From Saccharicrinis fermentans DSM 9555 = JCM 21142 (GTDB lineage Bacteria > Bacteroidota > Bacteroidia > Bacteroidales > Marinilabiliaceae): a stretch of DNA of 64,000 nucleotides. The DNA lies in assembly GCF_000517085.1 (NCBI RefSeq), contig NZ_KI912107.1:5453980-5517979 (forward strand), read 5' to 3'. The notes under the pieces were generated by a model. It made no database searches, was not told the origin of the DNA, and was given only the letters and a program-made list of their open reading frames with translations. Positions 34,407 through 43,441 of this stretch are shown here, one piece after another. The stretch's first letter is position 1; each line of letters begins with the position of its first letter. The position numbers and the translations under genes were made by a program.

Positions 34407-35933
34407 TTATGAAAGGGAAGAAACTAGCTTGAGGGGAACTGTAAATATAAATCGGCTGCCTTTACCTAGTTTGCTCTCTACCCATATGCGGCCATTGTTC
34501 TTTTTGATAAATTCTTTGCAAAGGATAAGTCCTAAACCAGTTCCTGTTTCGTTGGCCGTGCCCATTTGAGTTAGCTTGTTGTCTATCTTAAATAGCTGGC
34601 AGATATCTTCTTTTTTTATGCCAATGCCGGTGTCTGATACCTCAAACTGCATGTGGTATTTGACTTGTTGGGCCGTAATTTTTACCTGGCCTTGGGGACT
34701 GGTAAATTTGAGTGCATTGGAAATCATGTTACGAAGTACAGTGGCAATCATGTCCTGGTCGGCCCATAATGCTTGGTTGGAATTTATATGGAAATGTAAA
34801 GCTATATTTTTTGATAGAGCCATTGGCTTGTATTGTGCCACAACCCTGTATATAATATCAGAGGCTTTAAAAATGGCTGGTTTGGGTTTTAATCCGTTGG
34901 ATTGCAGTTGTGACCATTCTAAAAGGTTTTCTAATAAATGGTAGGTTTGATCTGCGGCTTCGTTTATAGATTGGGCGTATTTTTGTATGTTTTCCACATC
35001 ATTTTCTGCCACATTTTCTACCAAAAGTTTGGATAAGCCCAATAATGCATTAAAAGGGTTTTTTAGGTCATGAGCAATGATTTTGAAAAATTTATCTTTT
35101 GAAGCGTTTAGTTTTGATAGTTGGTCTATCTGTTGAGAGATGAGTTCCTCTATTTCCTTTCGTTGTGTGATGTTACGTTCTATGTAAAGTACGCCTATGG
35201 GTGTGTCGTTTTCGTCACAGAGGACATTTGAATTGATCTCGCTGTAAAAATGTGTGCCATTTTTGCGAACCATTAATAACTCCACTGCTCCCGAAAGATT
35301 TCCTTTTATCATTTCTCCAATAAAATAAGTCGCTTTTTCGTGGTACTTGGGGTGTATAAACTCCAGTACGTTTCTTTGAATAATTTCGTCGGGAGAAGAA
35401 TAGCCCCATTGGGAGACTATTTTAGAAGTAACATATTGTACCTTTCCTTTTAAATTGGTGATGGCAATTCCATCCGGAGAGGTTTCAATAATGGTTTTAA
35501 ATTTTTGTTCGCTTTTTTTGAGAGCGCGTTCAAATTGATCTTTTTCTTTCAGGGAGTAGATTAATTTATTAAAATATAATGATAGATCGCCCAGGTAGTC
35601 TATGTTTTGATTTAAATCGCCTTCCGCAATTCTTTGTATTTGCCAAACCAAGTGGTTTAAATTGGCATGAAGTTGTTTGTATGCAGATACCCACTGGTTA
35701 TTTGTGGGGGGTGTTGTTTGTATATTGCCTTTGGATAATTCTTCGATATAGTTTTTTGATTCGTTGTTTTTTTGCGATAAGGTTAGGATGGAATTAAAAA
35801 GGGTTTTATCGTCACCATCAGGTAGTTGTTCAACTTCTGTTTGTATGTCATAGAGCGAAGCTTTGGTATACTCTCCTTTTGCAATGCTATTTACTATTTG
35901 AGTAAGCCGTTGCTTCAAATTCGGTGATGTCAT
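34407..35933 (-). CDS. PAS domain sensor histidine kinase (soluble)
   Basis: A 508-residue hybrid-less kinase without membrane helices. Residues about 70-130 form a HAMP-like helical linker (LHANLNHLVWQIQRIAEGDLNQNI). A PAS domain follows at about 140-265 (FKTIIETSPDGIAITNLKGKVQYV, then GTHFYSEINSNVLCDENDTPIGVLYIERNIT). HisKA has the His of KIIAHDLKNPFNALLG, and HATPase_c carries the N, G1 and G2 boxes (RNMISNALKFTS, DTGIGIKKED, GTGLGLILCKEFI). Its ATG directly follows the stop of the V4R protein gene, so the two are translated together; V4R is the probable input. No response regulator is adjacent. Confidence 0.9.
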   Translation of the reverse strand: MTSPNLKQRLTQIVNSIAKGEYTKASLYDIQTEVEQLPDGDDKTLFNSILTLSQKNNESKNYIEELSKGNIQTTPPTNNQWVSAYKQLHANLNHLVWQIQRIAEGDLNQNIDYLGDLSLYFNKLIYSLKEKDQFERALKKSEQKFKTIIETSPDGIAITNLKGKVQYVTSKIVSQWGYSSPDEIIQRNVLEFIHPKYHEKATYFIGEMIKGNLSGAVELLMVRKNGTHFYSEINSNVLCDENDTPIGVLYIERNITQRKEIEELISQQIDQLSKLNASKDKFFKIIAHDLKNPFNALLGLSKLLVENVAENDVENIQKYAQSINEAADQTYHLLENLLEWSQLQSNGLKPKPAIFKASDIIYRVVAQYKPMALSKNIALHFHINSNQALWADQDMIATVLRNMISNALKFTSPQGQVKITAQQVKYHMQFEVSDTGIGIKKEDICQLFKIDNKLTQMGTANETGTGLGLILCKEFIKKNNGRIWVESKLGKGSRFIFTVPLKLVSSLS

Positions 35934-36449
35934 TTATTTTATATTTATTTCAAAGCGGCAAACTCTGGCACCTGTGCTCCAGCAATCCACCTCTGTAACA
36001 CTAAATTCATTTCCTGTATAGGCCTTGAATATGCCGGCCAAAAGACCTTCGTCAAAATCGCAGGTGGTTGCATCCGTAATGGGCAAGCCGGAGCAATCTA
36101 AATCTTCGGACAAAACCAGTGTGAATTGTTGATTCTCTAAATCTGTTTTTTCAATTCTCAAGATGCTTGAGTTTAGTTCTTTAAGTGCCTTTTGTAAGTC
36201 CGCAATAAAGTCGTAAAATTCTTTTTTTATATCCAGTGCATGGGTACAAAACTCTATGCCTGCAATATATCCTGCTTTGTAAAAAAAATGTTGGGTGGCT
36301 TCTTTTCCCAGCTCCATTTCTAACACATTCCGTAAGGAATATTGCATAAGTCTGTATGTTACAACACTTGTGCTATTGCCTAAATTGGGCCTTCCCAGCT
36401 CAATATCGCCAAGGTCAGACCATTTAAAACTATAGGAAATTGGTTCCAT
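35934..36449 (-). CDS. V4R (4-vinyl reductase type) domain sensor protein
   Basis: A 171-residue soluble protein. A helical N-terminal half (YRLMQYSLRNVLEMELGKEATQHFFYKAGYIAGIEFC) precedes a V4R domain (about 100-171). The C-terminal GLLAGIFKAYTGNEFSVTEVDCWSTGARVCRFEI contains the conserved Cys residues of this domain, plus two further Cys in LDCSGLPITDATTCDFDEG. V4R domains bind small hydrophobic ligands and, through these cysteines, possibly metal. Encoded immediately before a PAS histidine kinase (TAA and ATG adjacent), it is probably the ligand-sensing subunit of that kinase. ATG at 36449 is preferred over an upstream alternative at 36494. A TATTTTTG (minus strand, 36480-36473) is a plausible -7 element and lies between the two starts. 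Confidence 0.82.
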   Translation of the reverse strand: MEPISYSFKWSDLGDIELGRPNLGNSTSVVTYRLMQYSLRNVLEMELGKEATQHFFYKAGYIAGIEFCTHALDIKKEFYDFIADLQKALKELNSSILRIEKTDLENQQFTLVLSEDLDCSGLPITDATTCDFDEGLLAGIFKAYTGNEFSVTEVDCWSTGARVCRFEINIK

Positions 36450-36773
36450 TGTCTCCCAAATTAAATTTTGCACAAAAATAACGCAAAAACTCACTTATCC
36501 TTGTAAAAAAGTAGATTAAAAGTATTTTATTCTTTGAAAATGATTTGAATAGCACCAGGATTGTTATCTTCATATTTTCTCAACTAAACAATTTTATTGT
36601 TTTGTCAATAATGACTGAAGATAAACAAATGAGAATAGTTTGGTGTTACTACTACATTAAACAGATTAAACACACGTAGAATATTTATTATTTAACGGAT
36701 TTCTTAATTAATTTCGGTTGTGGGAAAAGGATATCTATGGCCGTCAAAATAACTATCAATTAAGTATATACCT

Positions 36774-38315
36774 ATGAATGACAATAGGATTCCATTTAAG
36801 AAGTTTCATTTGCGAAACGAACGTCTTCGGGGTCAATATGACGAGGCATATTATTCGAAACAACATGCCAAAGGAAAACTGACAGCCAGAGAGAGAATTG
36901 ATTTTTTGATGGATGAGGGCAGTTTTCGAGAAATAGATGCCTTTGTTAAACCTTTGGGAAGAGAAGATGAAGAAAAGTATGGTGATGGTGTTATTGTAGG
37001 CTACGGAACCATCAACGGGCGTAAAGTATTTTTGTTTGCACAGGATTTTACCTTTATGGGAGGTTCATTGGGAACTGTTCATGCTCGTAAAATACAAAAA
37101 GTGCAAGAGATGTCGTTAAAGATGGGGCATCCTATCATTGGCCTTATCGATTCAGGAGGCGCTCGTATACAGGAGGGTGTAGCTAGTTTAGCAGGATATG
37201 CCGGTATTTTTATGCAGAATGTTAAGAGTTCAGGTGTTATTCCACAGATATCTGTTATTCTGGGACCTGCAGCAGGAGGTGCTGTTTATTCTCCAGCACT
37301 CACCGATTTTAGGTTTATGACCAAAGATACTTCATATATGTTTGTTACGGGGCCGGAAGTGGTCAAGGAAGTATTAAATGAAGATGTGACCTTCGAGGAT
37401 CTTGGAGGAGCCGAAGTGCACGCTACGGAGAGTGGTGTGGCAGATATGATTTTTAATGATGAAGAGCATACCTTGATGGGGGTTAAGAAGCTCCTGAGTT
37501 ATCTGCCTTCTAATAATGTGGAACATCCGCCAGTAAAACGGGACGAAGATATTGAGCCTGGGAAACCTGAGAAACTTTCCTTATTATTACCAGATGACCC
37601 CAATAAGCCTTACGACGTGGTGGATGTGATTCGCTTGATTGTGGATAAGGGGTCGTTTTTTGAGATTGCGGAAAAGCATGCGCAAAATATAGTGATAGGT
37701 CTTGCTCGTTTAAATAATCAGGTTATTGGAGTGGTGGCTAATCAGCCCAAAGTAATGGCCGGCTGCCTTGATATCAATGCATCCAAAAAGGCAGCGCGTT
37801 TTGTGCGTTTTTGTGATTCTTTTAATGTTCCTGTGTTGGTGTTGGAAGATGTTCCTGGATTTATGCCAGGAAAAAGTCAGGAGCAGAATGCAATTATTAT
37901 GCATGGAGCCAAGTTGTTGTATGCCTTTGCGGAGGCTACAGTGCCTAAGGTTACGGTTATTCTACGAAAAGCTTTTGGAGGTGCCTATATTGTAATGAAT
38001 AGTAAGAATATGGGGGGTGATTTTAATTTTGCATGGCCAACGGCTCAGGTGGCAGTTATGGGACCTGAAGGAGCTGTTAAAATATTAAATAGAAAGGAAT
38101 TGGCCAGTGCAAAGGATCCCGAAGAATTAAAGCGTAAATTGATTGCCGATTACAAGGATAATGTGGCCAATCCATATGTGGCCGATGAAAAGGGATATAT
38201 TGATGAAGTGATTGATCCCTCTGAAACGCGGCAGGTTATTATCAATGCTTTTGCCTTGCTTGAAAACAAAGTTGAACAGAACCCGATACGTAAACACGGG
38301 AATATACCATTATAA
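36774..38315 (+). CDS. Acyl-CoA carboxylase beta subunit (carboxyltransferase, propionyl/methylmalonyl-CoA type)
   Basis: A 513-residue carboxyltransferase with two crotonase-like halves. The N-half has GKLTARERIDFLMDEGSF and GHPIIGLIDSGGARIQEGVASLAGYAGIF; the C-half has VPVLVLEDVPGFMPGKSQEQNAIIMHGAKLLYA and RKAFGGAYIVMNSKNMGGD, matching PccB/MmdA. It transfers CO2 between biotin and propionyl-CoA or methylmalonyl-CoA. In fermentative Bacteroidota such enzymes decarboxylate methylmalonyl-CoA on the way to propionate; whether this one carboxylates or decarboxylates is not clear, though the biotin carboxylase encoded next favours carboxylation. It is first in a three-gene operon. Confidence 0.92.
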   Translation: MNDNRIPFKKFHLRNERLRGQYDEAYYSKQHAKGKLTARERIDFLMDEGSFREIDAFVKPLGREDEEKYGDGVIVGYGTINGRKVFLFAQDFTFMGGSLGTVHARKIQKVQEMSLKMGHPIIGLIDSGGARIQEGVASLAGYAGIFMQNVKSSGVIPQISVILGPAAGGAVYSPALTDFRFMTKDTSYMFVTGPEVVKEVLNEDVTFEDLGGAEVHATESGVADMIFNDEEHTLMGVKKLLSYLPSNNVEHPPVKRDEDIEPGKPEKLSLLLPDDPNKPYDVVDVIRLIVDKGSFFEIAEKHAQNIVIGLARLNNQVIGVVANQPKVMAGCLDINASKKAARFVRFCDSFNVPVLVLEDVPGFMPGKSQEQNAIIMHGAKLLYAFAEATVPKVTVILRKAFGGAYIVMNSKNMGGDFNFAWPTAQVAVMGPEGAVKILNRKELASAKDPEELKRKLIADYKDNVANPYVADEKGYIDEVIDPSETRQVIINAFALLENKVEQNPIRKHGNIPL

Positions 38316-38404
38316 TTAAATCATAGGATCAGGTAGTATGGTGTAAAAGTTTAGGTAGCGATTATACTGGCTTTTGATACTTGATTCCGGATAGGATAAA
38401 AATC

Positions 38405-39895
38405 ATGAAAATTAACTCGATTTTAATTGCCAATCGTGGAGAAATAGCGATCAGAATAGCCCGGACGGCTAAAAGTATGGGTATAAAAACCTATATGTTT
38501 ATGTCGCATCACGAACCCAATGCCTTGCATTTAGATCATGCCGATGAGGTGATCGATGTGTCTGATAATTCTTTTATTAATGTTTATACTAATATTGATA
38601 AGCTAATAGAAACAGCATTACATTATAAGATTGATGCGATACATCCTGGGTATGGTTTTTTGTCGGAGAATCCATTTTTACCGCGTGAATGTGAGCGTAA
38701 TAATATCATTTTTATCGGACCTTCGTCAAAAGCCATTAATCAAATGGGTAATAAGGGAATGGCACGCGATATGGCTGTGAAGAATAAGATTCCTGTATTA
38801 CAGGGTAGTAAAGGCGTTATTACTACTTTGGAAGAAGCTGAAATTACAGCCAAAGATATTGGTTACCCTATTATACTGAAAGCTGTGGCCGGAGGAGGAG
38901 GTAAGGGAATGCGGGTGGTTCGTAAAAAAACAGAGCTTCCTTTGATGTTTAAGCTTGCTACCAATGAGGCAAAATCACTATTTGACAATGACTCCATGTT
39001 GATTGAGAAATATGTGGAGAATCCTCGTCATGTTGAGTTTCAGGTGTTGGCCGATAAGCATGGAAATATTATTCATCTTTATGAACGGGAATGTAGTATA
39101 CAGCGTAAGCATCAAAAGTTATTGGAGGAGGCTCCATCGGCTGCCTTGACCGAAGAATTACGACAGAAAATAGGTGCCGATGCGGTGAAGATTTGTAAAG
39201 CGACTAACTATTATAGCGCAGGTACCGTGGAGTTTTTGTTGGACGACGAGTTGAATCATTATTTTATGGAGATGAATACTCGTGTACAGGTGGAACATCC
39301 TGTTACCGAAGAAATAACGGGGGTGGACATTATTGAACAACAAATCAGAGTGGCTCAGGGAGAGGAGCTTAGTCTGAAACAGGATGATATACAAATTAAT
39401 GGATGGGCCATAGAACTTCGCGTGAATGCCGAAGACGTACAGGCTGGATTTGCCCCTTCAACTGGATTGATTGAACAGATGGATATACCTAATAAAAAGT
39501 ATTTGCGCTGTGATTCCGGTTATCAGACCGGTAAGGTGGTTGTGTCTAGCTTTGATTCATTGGTGGCCAAACTTATTATTACGGGTAAAACCAGGAATGA
39601 GGCCATCAAAAACGCTCGTACTGTTTTAAATAGTACTACTATTAAGGGTGTGAAGACAACCTTGCCTTTTTTTAAGCAGGTAATGCAAACACCATCGTTT
39701 ATAAAGGGCAATTATACCACATCTTTTATTGATAAGGACTTGGAACAGAGTTATTTTCAAGAGGATAATGAAATTATTGCTGCGGCCGCCTTGGCTATGG
39801 AAGCTTATTTGAAGGAACAGGCTAAAATTAATTCGGGAGAACTGGACAATAAACAGGTGTCTGCCTGGGCGATGAGTAAAAAGATAAAAGGGTAA
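38405..39895 (+). CDS. Biotin carboxylase subunit of acyl-CoA carboxylase
   Basis: A 496-residue ATP-grasp enzyme. INSILIANRGEIAIRIARTAKSMG is the biotin-carboxylase N-domain start. HPGYGFLSENP, AVAGGGGKGMRVV (Gly-rich ATP loop), ECSIQRKHQKLLEEAPS, EMNTRVQVEHPVTEEITGVD and the C-domain ELRVNAED follow in order. It carboxylates biotin on the carrier protein using bicarbonate and ATP. The length exceeds AccC by about 45 residues at the C-terminus (ALAMEAYLKEQAKINSGELDN), as in PCC alpha-type subunits lacking a fused BCCP. The ATG at 38405 matches the family N-terminus. It lies 89 nt after the carboxyltransferase gene. Confidence 0.93.
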   Translation: MKINSILIANRGEIAIRIARTAKSMGIKTYMFMSHHEPNALHLDHADEVIDVSDNSFINVYTNIDKLIETALHYKIDAIHPGYGFLSENPFLPRECERNNIIFIGPSSKAINQMGNKGMARDMAVKNKIPVLQGSKGVITTLEEAEITAKDIGYPIILKAVAGGGGKGMRVVRKKTELPLMFKLATNEAKSLFDNDSMLIEKYVENPRHVEFQVLADKHGNIIHLYERECSIQRKHQKLLEEAPSAALTEELRQKIGADAVKICKATNYYSAGTVEFLLDDELNHYFMEMNTRVQVEHPVTEEITGVDIIEQQIRVAQGEELSLKQDDIQINGWAIELRVNAEDVQAGFAPSTGLIEQMDIPNKKYLRCDSGYQTGKVVVSSFDSLVAKLIITGKTRNEAIKNARTVLNSTTIKGVKTTLPFFKQVMQTPSFIKGNYTTSFIDKDLEQSYFQEDNEIIAAAALAMEAYLKEQAKINSGELDNKQVSAWAMSKKIKG

Positions 39896-39997
39896 AATAG
39901 ATCAATGAATATTGGAAAAAAGTAAGGTGGTGTTTTTAAAAATAAGTATACCACGTAGCTTTTTCGGTATTTTTTTGCGTCTTAATTTTAAGTAATT

Positions 39998-40519
39998 ATG
40001 AAATTGATACATCATACCAAAAATTATACGCTAAGCGGCGATAAAAAAGTAAATATTCAGGTACGGGATAATAAACTGCATAAGATAAATAATCGGCGTA
40101 CTACCATTGATATTGAGGATATTGAAAACGATGAGTTTTTAATAAAGATCAATGGTAAATCGCATGTGGGAGAGGTTCTTGATCTTAAACAAAATGAGGT
40201 TTCGGTGGTAATTAATGGTAATACTTATCACTTTACAGTGGATACTGAGCTGGCCAGTAAACGGAAAGAAAAGTTGGCTAAAAACTCAGGAAAGAAAATA
40301 GCAAAAATTAATGCGCCATTGCCTGGCGAGATAGTGGCTGTGCTTATGAGTGAAGGGCAGGAAGTTCATAAGGGAGAGCCGGTGTTGATATTGGAAGCTA
40401 TGAAAATGCAGAACGAAATTGTAAGTCCTGTAAATGGAATTATTAAGAGTATTCAGGTGAAGGCAGAAGATACCGTGATGAAGGATCAGATGTTGTTTGA
40501 TGTAGATCCTGAGAAATAA
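39998..40519 (+). CDS. Biotin carboxyl carrier protein of acyl-CoA carboxylase
   Basis: A 173-residue protein with a C-terminal biotinyl domain: NAPLPGEIVAVLMSEGQEVHKGEPVLILEAMKMQNEI, where the Lys of EAMKMQ is the biotinylation site. The N-terminal about 100 residues form a beta-rich domain like the linker (BT-type) domain of PCC alpha subunits, seen in FLIKINGKSHVGEVLDLKQNEVSVVINGNTYHF. It carries CO2 between the carboxylase and carboxyltransferase encoded upstream. The domain normally fused to the carboxylase is split off here, as in Bacteroidota. Confidence 0.93.
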   Translation: MKLIHHTKNYTLSGDKKVNIQVRDNKLHKINNRRTTIDIEDIENDEFLIKINGKSHVGEVLDLKQNEVSVVINGNTYHFTVDTELASKRKEKLAKNSGKKIAKINAPLPGEIVAVLMSEGQEVHKGEPVLILEAMKMQNEIVSPVNGIIKSIQVKAEDTVMKDQMLFDVDPEK

Positions 40520-40690
40520 ATAGTATTGTATAAACATATACGAGGATTGCATGTGAAGCGTTTAGCCTGATCTGTGGAGAAACTTTTTTAGCTGTGTTAG
40601 ATAGCTGGTGATCGGGATGTAATAGAAATGGCTTTTAAACAATTTCTCTTTAACATGGTTTTATTGATCTAAACATATAAAAATACAACG

Positions 40691-41110
40691 ATGAGAAACC
40701 CCATGTTAATTATACATTTATTGTCTGTAGCTACTTTTATTGGAGCTGCGCTTTCGGCTTTTGTGCTAAGTAGAGTGGCTGATAAATTAGACCAGGAAGG
40801 GAAAATAAAAGTAAAAACAGCCCTGTTGTCCCTTAATTATTTGGGAAAGACTGGTTTAACCCTGTTGGTGATAACTGGAGGGTATCTGATGACTCCATAT
40901 TGGGCTGCTTTGGGAAGCATGCCACTACTGGTAACCAAGTTAATTATTGTTGTGGTTTTGTTGGTTGTTTTGGTTTTACTTAGTATCCAAGCAAAAAAAG
41001 CCAAAAAAAATCCCAGCCCAGATGCCTTTGTTGCAGTGAGTAAAATAAATACGATCAATCTTATTTTAGGTGTGGCCGTCGTTGTTCTTGCTGTTTTAAT
41101 TTTCGGTTAA
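40691..41110 (+). CDS. Small four-TM membrane protein (DUF2269/CopD-like)
   Basis: A 139-residue protein with four TM helices (about 5-24, 46-66, 76-97 and 118-138). The N-terminus MRNPMLIIHLLSVATFIGAALSAFVLSR has the His typical of DUF2269/CopD-like four-helix proteins, which may bind haem or copper. No further motif. A strong terminator at 41124-41158 follows, so it is likely transcribed alone or with the carboxylase operon. Confidence 0.65.
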   Translation: MRNPMLIIHLLSVATFIGAALSAFVLSRVADKLDQEGKIKVKTALLSLNYLGKTGLTLLVITGGYLMTPYWAALGSMPLLVTKLIIVVVLLVVLVLLSIQAKKAKKNPSPDAFVAVSKINTINLILGVAVVVLAVLIFG

Positions 41111-41123
41111 AAAAAATTATTCC

Positions 41124-41158
41124 ATCCCAATGAAGATCGTCTTCGTTGGGATTTTTTT
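41124..41158 (+). terminator. Intrinsic terminator after the DUF2269-like gene
   Basis: A 13-bp stem (ATCCCAATGAAGA with TCTTCGTTGGGAT, one T-G pair) with a 3-nt loop is followed by seven T residues. It sits 14 nt after the stop codon. Confidence 0.85.
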
Positions 41159-41281
41159 GGTAGGTGCGTCTCTCACTTGTTAGTGAAATATACCTTCTTA
41201 TTTCTTTTGTGTAGACCGCTGTACTATACTCCATGTCCTCTAAGTTAATTCGTTAAACGTGGGTTAAAGAATTTTGTACCG

Positions 41282-41313
41282 TTTGTTTTCCATCTACTAA
41301 AAGCCTATATTCG
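41282..41313 (+). promoter_or_regulatory. Candidate promoter of the FKBP genes
   Basis: TTTG (41282-41285), a 20-bp spacer and TATATTCG (41306-41313, one mismatch to TAnnTTTG). The start codon is at 41345, giving a leader of about 25 nt. Confidence 0.45.
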
Positions 41314-41344
41314 CCATCGTTTAAAAAAATAGGTATAAGAATAA

Positions 41345-41929
41345 ATGGAAAAGTTAAGTTATTCGTTAGGATTAAGCATTGCCGGAAACCTTCAAAATTC
41401 AGGTGTTGGTGAGCTAGATTATGAATCGTTTGCAAGGGGAGTGAAGCACCAGTTAGAAGGTACAAAACCGGAGGTTACTCCTGAGGAGGCGAATCAAATT
41501 ATCAATGAGTTTTTTACAGCATTGCAAAGTAAACAGTTTGAAGCAAACATAAAAGCAGGACAGGATTTTTTGGCAGAAAATGCTAAAAGAGAGGGTGTTG
41601 TGACCTTGGAGAGTGGATTACAGTATGAAGTTGTAAACGAAGGAAGTGGAGCTAAACCAACAGCCGCAGACAATGTAAAATGTCATTATCATGGAACCCT
41701 ATTGGATGGTAAGGTGTTTGATAGTTCGGTTCAACGCGGTGAGCCAGCTGTATTCCCCGTGAATGGTGTTATTGCAGGATGGGTAGAAGCTCTTCAGTTA
41801 ATGCCATTGGGGTCCAAGTGGAAATTATTTGTTCCTTCTAATCTGGCTTATGGTGAGCAAGGTGCAGGACAAGATATTCCACCTCATACTACTTTAATAT
41901 TTGAAGTAGAATTATTAGAAATTGTTTAA
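41345..41929 (+). CDS. FKBP-type peptidyl-prolyl isomerase, cytosolic
   Basis: A 194-residue FKBP with an N-terminal FkpA/Mip-like helical dimerisation segment (MEKLSYSLGLSIAGNLQNSGV, EANQIINEFFTALQSKQFEA) and an FKBP catalytic domain (about 80-194: VKCHYHGTLLDGKVFDSSVQRGEPAVFPVNGVIAGW, then YGEQGAGQDIPPHTTLIFEVELL). It interconverts cis and trans prolyl bonds. No signal peptide is visible, unlike the paralogue encoded 16 nt downstream, so the pair serves cytosol and envelope separately. Confidence 0.93.
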   Translation: MEKLSYSLGLSIAGNLQNSGVGELDYESFARGVKHQLEGTKPEVTPEEANQIINEFFTALQSKQFEANIKAGQDFLAENAKREGVVTLESGLQYEVVNEGSGAKPTAADNVKCHYHGTLLDGKVFDSSVQRGEPAVFPVNGVIAGWVEALQLMPLGSKWKLFVPSNLAYGEQGAGQDIPPHTTLIFEVELLEIV

Positions 41930-41945
41930 TCATACACAATAAACC

Positions 41946-42752
41946 ATGCAAATAAAAAATCTTATTTTAGGTCTAGGTGCAGTGGCAGTAATGGCTGTTT
42001 CTTGTACTCAAGCCCCCAGTGTAAAGAAAGTGGAGCTTAAAAACGAGGCAGACAGTGTCAGTTATGCCTTAGGTTATTTAAATGCGTCTCAAATGAGTCA
42101 GCAAGCTAAAGGACCATTTGATTCTATTGATGCCAGAGGGTTGGCGTCTGTTTATGTTAATGCAGAGTTTTCGCAAGAAATGAGAGATGGTTTATCGAAA
42201 AGTTTCGATAGTATTTCTTGGGATGTGATGAAAGCTGGATTTATCAATACGCTTTTGGGAGAAGATGGTGCTGTTTTTGATCAGCAAGGAGCCAATGCCT
42301 TTTTGCAAAGCTCTTATCAGGCAGCACAGGAACGTAAAAATATGCAACCAGGAATGCCCGGATTTGAAAACAAAAAGGCAGGGGAAGCATTTTTGGCTGA
42401 GAATGGAAAAAAAGCCAATGTAGTTACTACTGCCAGTGGCCTACAGTACGAGATCATCAAAGAAGGAAAAGGTCCAAAACCTACTCCTGCGGATAAGGTA
42501 AAAGTACATTACCACGGTACCTTATTGGATGGAACTGTATTTGATAGTTCAGTGGATAGAGGTGAGCCTGCTACTTTTGGAGTAACACAGGTGATTAAAG
42601 GGTGGACCGAAGCTTTACAGTTAATGCCTGCAGGATCAAAATATAAACTTTTTATCCCAGGAAACTTAGCCTATGGATCTCAAGGGCAAGGTGCGATTGG
42701 GCCTAATCAACTGTTGGTTTTTGAAGTTGAGTTATTGGATATTGTGAAATAA
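41946..42752 (+). CDS. FKBP-type peptidyl-prolyl isomerase lipoprotein
   Basis: A 268-residue paralogue of the preceding gene with a lipoprotein signal (about 1-19; lipobox VMAVSC). It keeps the Mip-like N-terminal helices (ADSVSYALGYLNASQMSQQ) and a complete FKBP domain (VKVHYHGTLLDGTVFDSSVDRGEPATF onward). It should act in the periplasm, assisting folding of exported and outer-membrane proteins. Co-transcribed with the cytosolic FKBP; a strong terminator follows at 42785-42810. Confidence 0.93.
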   Translation: MQIKNLILGLGAVAVMAVSCTQAPSVKKVELKNEADSVSYALGYLNASQMSQQAKGPFDSIDARGLASVYVNAEFSQEMRDGLSKSFDSISWDVMKAGFINTLLGEDGAVFDQQGANAFLQSSYQAAQERKNMQPGMPGFENKKAGEAFLAENGKKANVVTTASGLQYEIIKEGKGPKPTPADKVKVHYHGTLLDGTVFDSSVDRGEPATFGVTQVIKGWTEALQLMPAGSKYKLFIPGNLAYGSQGQGAIGPNQLLVFEVELLDIVK

Positions 42753-42784
42753 TCCATACCATTAAAATATTAGATTTTCAGATA

Positions 42785-42810
42785 AAAGAGGGACTTGTCC
42801 CTCTTTTTTG
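42785..42810 (+). terminator. Intrinsic terminator after the FKBP pair
   Basis: AAAGAGGGAC paired with GTCCCTCTTT around a TT loop, ending in a run of T. Confidence 0.9.
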
Positions 42811-42903
42811 CGTTTCAAGGTTTCTAAGAGTGGTGTATTGCGCCTTATGATAAATATATCTTTGTACTTTCATCTTAGATATTAAATTCTCTTATCCTTA
42901 ACA

Positions 42904-42934
42904 TTTGAACTTGATACTTTAAATTGTACCTTTG
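42904..42934 (+). promoter_or_regulatory. Promoter of the cyclophilin gene
   Basis: TTTG (42904-42907), a 19-bp spacer and TACCTTTG (42927-42934), a full match to the Bacteroidota consensus. The start codon is at 42964. A second TAnnTTTG (TATCTTTG, 42857-42864) lies upstream. Confidence 0.6.
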
Positions 42935-42963
42935 TTTTTATTAGAATTTAAACCGTTTGAAAG

Positions 42964-43422
42964 ATGATTAAAGCAGAAATACATACCGAGAAAGGTGTTA
43001 TGAAGGTGGATTTGTATGAAAAGGAAACACCTAAAACAGTTGAAAACTTTGTGAAGTTAGCCAAGGACGGCTTTTATGATGGCTTGGCCTTTCACCGCGT
43101 CATACCCGATTTTGTGATTCAGGGAGGATGTCCTCACTCAAAAGATATGAGTAGTCCGAAGGTGGGAACTGGTGGTCCTGGATATAGTATTGACTGTGAG
43201 ACGGATGCTGATAAGCAGTATCACGACAGAGGGGTTCTTTCTATGGCACATGCTGGAAAAAATACCGGTGGTTCACAGTTCTTTGTTTGTCACAGCCGTA
43301 ATAATACTGCTCACCTGGACGGAATGCATACCTGTTTTGGGATGGTATATGAAGGGCTGGAAGTGATTGACGCCATAGAGGCCGGCGATGGAATTGAAAC
43401 AATTAAGATTATTGAAGAATAA
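42964..43422 (+). CDS. Cyclophilin-type peptidyl-prolyl cis-trans isomerase
   Basis: A 152-residue cyclophilin of the short bacterial PpiB type. [30 protein letters not shown] and [37 protein letters not shown] contain the catalytic Arg (FHRV), the active-site Gln-Phe-Phe (GSQFF) and HLDG. No signal peptide, so cytosolic. Third prolyl isomerase in a row here; it has its own promoter and is followed 19 nt later by a DUF3127 gene. Confidence 0.95.
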   Translation: MIKAEIHTEKGVMKVDLYEKETPKTVENFVKLAKDGFYDGLAFHRVIPDFVIQGGCPHSKDMSSPKVGTGGPGYSIDCETDADKQYHDRGVLSMAHAGKNTGGSQFFVCHSRNNTAHLDGMHTCFGMVYEGLEVIDAIEAGDGIETIKIIEE

Positions 43423-43441
43423 CCATTTACAAGCAGGATAG

